Part shown: piece by piece, positions 25,379 through 29,523 of the stretch | Layout: each line of letters opens with the position of its first letter | Numbering within the stretch: the stretch's first letter is position 1 | NCBI GenBank assembly: GCA_046302715.1 | Contig: JBKCHQ010000180.1 | Span: 1 to 29,523 of the forward strand | Direction: 5' to 3' | DNA: 29,523 bases | DNA from: CAMCXT01 sp046302715 | GTDB lineage: Bacteria > Bacteroidota > Bacteroidia > M30B66 | Made by a program: the position numbers and the translations under genes | The notes under the pieces: generated by a model | Told to the model about the DNA's origin: nothing | Databases searched by the model: none | The model's input: the letters and a program-made list of their open reading frames with translations, nothing else

Positions 25379-26746
25379 ATGAAAAAATCTTTTACGCTTC
25401 TAATGCTTTCTATGGGCTTTATGGCCTCGGCTCAAAACGTTGTTTTCGTTGATGCGGCTCTTGGGAATGATACCTTGAACGGTTTTTCTGCTACAGTAAA
25501 TGCTTCCACTGGCGCAGGGCCCAAAAAGTCTATTTCAGCAGGTCTTTCGCTTATCGCAGCCGGCGATATTCTTTCTGTTCAGTCCGGAGTTTATAACGAG
25601 AGTGTAACCTTTGATCAATCGTTTCAATTGCTCAAAACGGGTACCGGATCGGTAATTATGGATGAGGCTACCTTAACCGCCAATGGCGATATTATTGGTA
25701 ATGCGCCTCTAGATTTAGCCTTCCAGGCCGCCACGGTATCTGTGCAGAACGGAGCTCAGGCCGCAGATGGCTATTTGCTCACAGCCAATGGGGGAGCCCT
25801 AATTCTGCAGTCGGGCGCTTATGCCGAACTTCTTGAAGTTAAAAAGAACTTAGCATTATTTACCATCGGAAACGTGCAGCTCGATGCCATACGGATGAAC
25901 GCGAATGGCGGAACGCTAACCTTAGGCGGCAATGTTTTGCTTTCGTCTTCATTGCAGCTTAATCAGCCTAATGGGGGATACGTTGAACTGAGCGCATATA
26001 ATTTGGTGATATCGCCTGGAGCTACACTTATAGGAGGCAATGCATCTTCTTTTGTTAAAACAAGCGGAACAGGCTCTTTAGTGCAGTCGTTTCAAAATGA
26101 GTCTATGTACTTCCCTGTAGGCTCTGGTTCTACATTTGCGCCACTTACCATTAGCGACAATGGCACCCCCACCGACATGGTGAAAGCACGTGTGCGTGAA
26201 GCGCTTAACACCAATTCATTTAATCCCGATTTACCTGCAGGCGTAAACAGTTTTGTAGGTTTAGAGTGGGTACTCGAAGAATCGGTTCCTGGTTCAAACA
26301 ATGCCACCATTCGTTTTGATTATACCGGAGCTAATGAACTCAACAACTGGGTAGCTGCCCAAAATAGAGCGGCGTATCGCAATGATGGCAATACATGGTT
26401 TGCTGCAACAAATTCCTCAATAAATGAGTCGTATTCTACAGGCCTTTTTAATAGCCTGGGCGGAGTGTTTGCTATTTATTCTGACTTCCCCAATTCGGTG
26501 TCTAGTATAGATGCAGAGGCTACGTTGGTGTATCCCAATCCAACCAGCAACCAAATTACCATTAGCGGAAATTCTAACTTGCCAACCTTTTATTCTATTT
26601 TCTCGGTGGATGGAAGGAATGTTGCCTCAGGTGCACTGCAATACAATGCGCCCATAAGCGTAGAAGAGCTGAATGCAGGCCTATATTTTATACAGGTGGG
26701 AAGCAGCGAGGCAACAATGCGCACCTTGCGTTTCCTTAAAAATTAA
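25379..26746 (+). CDS. T9SS type A secreted protein with beta-helix-like N-terminal part
   Basis: A 455-aa exported protein. The signal peptide MKKSFTLLMLSMGFMASA is cleaved before QNVVF. Residues about 20-80 (VFVDAALGNDTLNG, then GPKKSISAGLSLIAAGDIL and SGVYNESV) resemble the first coils of right-handed parallel beta-helix (pectate-lyase-like) surface proteins. Residues about 80-230 continue as short Gly/Leu/Asn-rich strands. A middle domain includes MYFPVGSGSTFAPLTI (about 242-257), a motif that I associate with other T9SS cargo. The last 76 residues are a Por secretion sorting domain opening VYPNPTSNQITI. It has its own unit between two terminators, just after the giant gene, so the two may be separately controlled. 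Enzymatic activity is not evident. Confidence 0.9.
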   Translation: MKKSFTLLMLSMGFMASAQNVVFVDAALGNDTLNGFSATVNASTGAGPKKSISAGLSLIAAGDILSVQSGVYNESVTFDQSFQLLKTGTGSVIMDEATLTANGDIIGNAPLDLAFQAATVSVQNGAQAADGYLLTANGGALILQSGAYAELLEVKKNLALFTIGNVQLDAIRMNANGGTLTLGGNVLLSSSLQLNQPNGGYVELSAYNLVISPGATLIGGNASSFVKTSGTGSLVQSFQNESMYFPVGSGSTFAPLTISDNGTPTDMVKARVREALNTNSFNPDLPAGVNSFVGLEWVLEESVPGSNNATIRFDYTGANELNNWVAAQNRAAYRNDGNTWFAATNSSINESYSTGLFNSLGGVFAIYSDFPNSVSSIDAEATLVYPNPTSNQITISGNSNLPTFYSIFSVDGRNVASGALQYNAPISVEELNAGLYFIQVGSSEATMRTLRFLKN

Positions 26747-26781
26747 TAAGCGACTTCCCTTAAATATTGATAAACAACGTT

Positions 26782-26816
26782 AAACCCAAGGCCCGGTAGC
26801 CTTGGGTTTTTCTTTT
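26782..26816 (+). terminator. intrinsic terminator after the second type A gene
   Basis: A perfect 11-bp stem, AAACCCAAGGC (26782-26792) with GCCTTGGGTTT (26799-26809), a 6-nt loop, and a T-rich tail to 26816. It lies 35 nt after the stop codon. Confidence 0.92.
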
Positions 26817-26837
26817 TAGCGTATTTTACCCTTTAAA

Positions 26838-26914
26838 TTTAGCCCAGATTAAGCGTTAGGAATGAAATGAACTAACGCTTAGTGTGTTAGGCTCGCGTAA
26901 TGTATCTGGGTTAA
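26838..26914. repeat. nested inverted repeat downstream of rpoN
   Basis: Inner stem: TAAGCGTTAG (26850-26859) pairs perfectly with CTAACGCTTA (26872-26881) over a 12-nt loop. Directly outside it, 26839-26849 pairs with 26904-26914 over 11 bp with one G-T wobble, leaving a 22-nt bulge at 26882-26903. No T-run follows on either strand, so it is not an ordinary terminator. It lies in the gap between the type A gene and rpoN, which holds no gene; its role is unknown. Confidence 0.5.
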
Positions 26915-26980
26915 TCCCGAGCAAGCGCAGATTCTTCAAGCTTTTTGTCTAAGCCCCCAACTCTATTGCGTAATTCGGGT

Positions 26981-28459
26981 TTAAACTTCCTTTCGCATGC
27001 GTGCTACAGGAATGTTTAGCTGTTCGCGGTATTTAGCCACCGTTCGTCGGGCTATGTTATACCCCTTTTCTTTTAGAATTTGAGCCAGCCTATCGTCTGT
27101 TACGGGCTTTCGCTTATCTTCGGCAGCAATGGCATCTTCTAAAATCTTTTTCACCTCGCGTGTCGAAACCTCCTCTCCGGTGTCAGTAGAAAGGCTTTCA
27201 GAAAAGAATGATTTTAACAGAAGCGTTCCAAAAGATGTTTGGATGTATTTACTATTGGCCACACGCGATACGGTTGAAATATCCAAACCAACCCTTTCGG
27301 CAATATCCTTAAGAATCATGGGCTTTAACTTGGTTTCGTCGCCAGTTTGAAAGTACTCGTATTGATACTCTAATATGGCCTGCATCGTAAACAATAAGGT
27401 TTGCTGTCGTTGTTTTATGGCATCTATAAACCAGCGTGCCGAGTCAATTTTTTGTTTCACAAACAATACGGCCTCTTTCTGCTCCTTGCCCGATATTTTC
27501 TTGGTCTTGCTGTAATGTTCCAGCATTTCCTGATAGGTGCGGCTAATTTTTAAATCGGGCGCATTTCGCGAGTTGAGCATAAGCTCGAGATTGCCGTCGT
27601 TATTTACTAAAATAAAATCAGGAATAATATGCTGCGATGTTTTTGACGAGTCGCTTTGCGAATTGCCCGGCCGTGGGTTAAGTTTTAATATTTCTTTAAT
27701 GGCATCTCTTAAATCCTGATCTTCGAGCTCGAGCTTACGGGCAATTTTATCGTAATGTTTACGCGAGAATTCCTCCATAAATGAGGAAACGATAATAGCC
27801 GCTGTTTTAAGACTAACGGTTTGATATTCTTTACGACGGAGCTGCAATAATAAACACTCTTGTAAATCGCGTGCGCCTACACCAGCGGGATCCAGTTGCT
27901 GCACCTCGAATAAAAGCTGCTCAAGTTCTTTTTCGTCAACCATGATGTTCTGCGAAAAGGCCAAATCGTCGGATATAGCAAACAGCTCCCGGCGCAAATA
28001 TCCATCTTCGTCCAGGTTGCCTACCAAATATTCTGCTATCTGATATTGACGTTCATCCAAATCGCGCAATTGAAGCTGATCGATGAGTTGTTCCTGAAAG
28101 CTTATACCGCCGGCAAAAGGAATTTCTTTGCGCTCGTCGTCGGGCCCGTAATTATTGGTTTGTAGCTTATATGCAGGCGTTTCGTCATCGTCAATATAGG
28201 CGTCGAGGTTAAAATCCTCGCGGTTTTGTTCGTCGTTTTCCTGGCTCTCTTTATCATCAGCAGAGGCAAACGGATCTTCAGAAACTTCCTGGTCATCGTC
28301 GTTATCGCCTGCGCCTTCTTCAAGTGCCGGATTAATTTCCAGTTCTTCCTTTATGCGTTGTTCAAGTGCTACGGTGGGCACTTGCAGCAATTTCATCAGT
28401 TGGATTTGCTGCGGCGATAATTTTTGTAGTAATTTTTGTTGGAGGCCCTGTCTTAGCAT
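26981..28459 (-). CDS. rpoN: RNA polymerase sigma-54 factor
   Basis: Directs RNA polymerase to -24/-12 promoters that need an AAA+ activator. The 492-aa product has the whole family layout: region I (1-49; LRQGLQQKLLQKLSPQQIQLMK, Gln/Leu-rich, contacts the activator), an acidic region II (about 50-120), the core-binding domain (about 120-300, with LQLRDLDERQYQIAEYLVGN split by DEDGYL), a helix-turn-helix segment (about 380-420, with IAERVGLDISTVSRV), and the RpoN box ARRTVAKYRE at 470-479, which fits the family consensus. The ATG at 28459 opens region I directly. asnS lies 65 nt upstream on the same strand; I recall this pairing from other Bacteroidota. No sigma-54 activator is in the window. 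Confidence 0.97.
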   Translation of the reverse strand: MLRQGLQQKLLQKLSPQQIQLMKLLQVPTVALEQRIKEELEINPALEEGAGDNDDDQEVSEDPFASADDKESQENDEQNREDFNLDAYIDDDETPAYKLQTNNYGPDDERKEIPFAGGISFQEQLIDQLQLRDLDERQYQIAEYLVGNLDEDGYLRRELFAISDDLAFSQNIMVDEKELEQLLFEVQQLDPAGVGARDLQECLLLQLRRKEYQTVSLKTAAIIVSSFMEEFSRKHYDKIARKLELEDQDLRDAIKEILKLNPRPGNSQSDSSKTSQHIIPDFILVNNDGNLELMLNSRNAPDLKISRTYQEMLEHYSKTKKISGKEQKEAVLFVKQKIDSARWFIDAIKQRQQTLLFTMQAILEYQYEYFQTGDETKLKPMILKDIAERVGLDISTVSRVANSKYIQTSFGTLLLKSFFSESLSTDTGEEVSTREVKKILEDAIAAEDKRKPVTDDRLAQILKEKGYNIARRTVAKYREQLNIPVARMRKEV

Positions 28460-28524
28460 AATCCTTAAATATTAGGTGATTTCTAAAAATTCAAATTCAT
28501 TTATCGTGCCACGCCCAATAAATG

Positions 28525-29523
28525 TTAAAACTCAAGATTTTTGGGTGTTCGTGGAAAAGGAATCACATCGCGTATGTTTCCCATGCCGGTTACAAAAAGC
28601 ACAAGGCGTTCGAAGCCGAGACCAAACCCGCTATGCGGCACCGTTCCAAACTTTCGTGTTTCGAGATACCACCACAGACTTTCTTCGTGAATGCCCACCT
28701 CGGCCACACGCTGGCTTAGTTTTTCGTAATCCTCCTCACGTTGCGATCCACCGATAATTTCGCCGATTCCCGGGAATAACACATCCATTGCCCGCACGGT
28801 TTTGCCATCCTCGTGCTGCTTCATGTAAAATGCTTTTATCTCCTTGGGGTAATGCGTTAGAATTACCGGTTTTTTAAAGTGCTTTTCCACCAAATAGCGC
28901 TCGTGTTCGCTTTGTAAATCGATGCCCCATTTTACAGGGAATTCAAATTTCTTTCCCGAACGCTCGAGTATAGAAATGGCTTCGGTATAGGTTAAGCGTT
29001 CAAATGGATGTTGCAGCACGAAATTTAACTTTTCCAAAAGAGGCATTGCACTGCGTTGTTCCTTGGGCATCTGACTTTCCTCATCGACCTGGCGTTTTTC
29101 GAGAAATGCCAAATCATCCGCATTATGCTCGGTAACGTAGGCTATAAGATATTTCAAAAAATCTTCGGCCAAATCCATGTTATCGTCCAGCTCAAAGAAG
29201 GCCATTTCGGGTTCAATCATCCAGAATTCGGCCAGATGGCGGGTTGTGTTCGAATTTTCAGCCCTAAAGGTGGGTCCAAAAGTGTACACCCTCGAAAGCG
29301 CCAGTGCCGCCAGTTCGGCTTCGAGCTGGCCAGAAACGGTGAGATTGGCTTCTTTGCCAAAAAAATCTTGACTGTAGTCAATGGAACCGTCTGGTTTTTT
29401 AGGCAAATTTTCGGGATTAAGTGTACTTACCCGGAACATTTCTCCGGCACCTTCGGCATCGGAGCCGGTAATGATAGGTGCATGGATGTAATAAAAATGG
29501 CGGTCGTTAAAATATTTGTGGAT
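28525..29523 (-). CDS. asnS: asparaginyl-tRNA synthetase (5' end outside window)
   Basis: Class IIb aminoacyl-tRNA synthetase that charges tRNA-Asn in the cytosol. The frame is open to the right edge with no break, so 332 residues of an expected 460-480 are visible; the N-terminal OB-fold anticodon-binding domain is missing. Motif 1 region is HAPIITGSDAEGAGEMF near the visible start. Motif 2 is FGPTFRAENSNTTRHLAEFW with the conserved Arg. Motif 3 is GFGLGFERLVLFVTGMGNIR near the end, closing with DVIPFPRTP. The GSDAEGAGEMF stretch and EFWMIEPEMAF favour AsnRS over AspRS. rpoN follows after 65 nt, likely co-transcribed. Confidence 0.97.
   Translation of the reverse strand: MHKYFNDRHFYYIHAPIITGSDAEGAGEMFRVSTLNPENLPKKPDGSIDYSQDFFGKEANLTVSGQLEAELAALALSRVYTFGPTFRAENSNTTRHLAEFWMIEPEMAFFELDDNMDLAEDFLKYLIAYVTEHNADDLAFLEKRQVDEESQMPKEQRSAMPLLEKLNFVLQHPFERLTYTEAISILERSGKKFEFPVKWGIDLQSEHERYLVEKHFKKPVILTHYPKEIKAFYMKQHEDGKTVRAMDVLFPGIGEIIGGSQREEDYEKLSQRVAEVGIHEESLWWYLETRKFGTVPHSGFGLGFERLVLFVTGMGNIRDVIPFPRTPKNLEF

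Noticed and set aside
26850..26892. Resemblance to an integron attC site (CTAACGCTTA and GTTAGGC near an inverted repeat)
   Set aside because: A proper pair of complementary outer core sites is missing: GCCTAAC/GTTAGGC occurs on one side only. There is no integrase or gene cassette nearby.

Overview
The window reads as chromosomal DNA of a Bacteroidota bacterium, probably Flavobacteriales-like; the genus cannot be told from the sequence. Four things point there: the gene order uppS-bamA-ompH-ompH-murI with PorG-like barrels in front and asnS next to rpoN; several matches to the Bacteroidota promoter form TTTG-N19-23-TAnnTTTG; weak or absent Shine-Dalgarno sequences; and three proteins carrying type IX secretion (T9SS) sorting domains. 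No tRNA, rRNA, CRISPR array, insertion sequence or integrase was seen.

Layout. Positions 1-970 (minus strand): the start of an alpha/beta hydrolase and pdxJ, joined by an ATGA overlap. 1039-9252 (plus): a CBS-ACT protein, nadK, two tandem PorG-like (DUF6089) outer-membrane barrels, uppS, bamA and two Skp/OmpH chaperones, closed by a clear intrinsic terminator. 9263-12842 (plus): murI, cutC and a secreted GH2 beta-mannosidase-like enzyme whose C-terminus is shorter than usual. 12849-14986 (minus): a T9SS type B surface protein with an SprB-like repeat, preceded by a doubtful small ORF. 15067-25331 (plus): a tightly packed three-gene unit made of two unrecognised secreted proteins and a giant (about 2,880 aa) T9SS type A surface protein, closed by a strong terminator. 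25379-26809 (plus): a second T9SS type A protein and its terminator. 26981-29523 (minus): rpoN and the 3' part of asnS.

How the genes fit together. The left half is a housekeeping envelope-building set: undecaprenyl diphosphate and D-glutamate for peptidoglycan, BamA with Skp-like chaperones for outer-membrane protein assembly, and PorG-like barrels that probably serve the type IX secretion system. The right half holds T9SS cargo. The giant cargo alternates Ig-like and GEVED modules three times, then carries six clear plus one divergent NDxC modules, then a PKD-like domain and a sorting domain. The two small secreted genes in front of it overlap each other and it by 1 and 4 nt, so the three are likely made together. 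This unit is the least explained part of the window.
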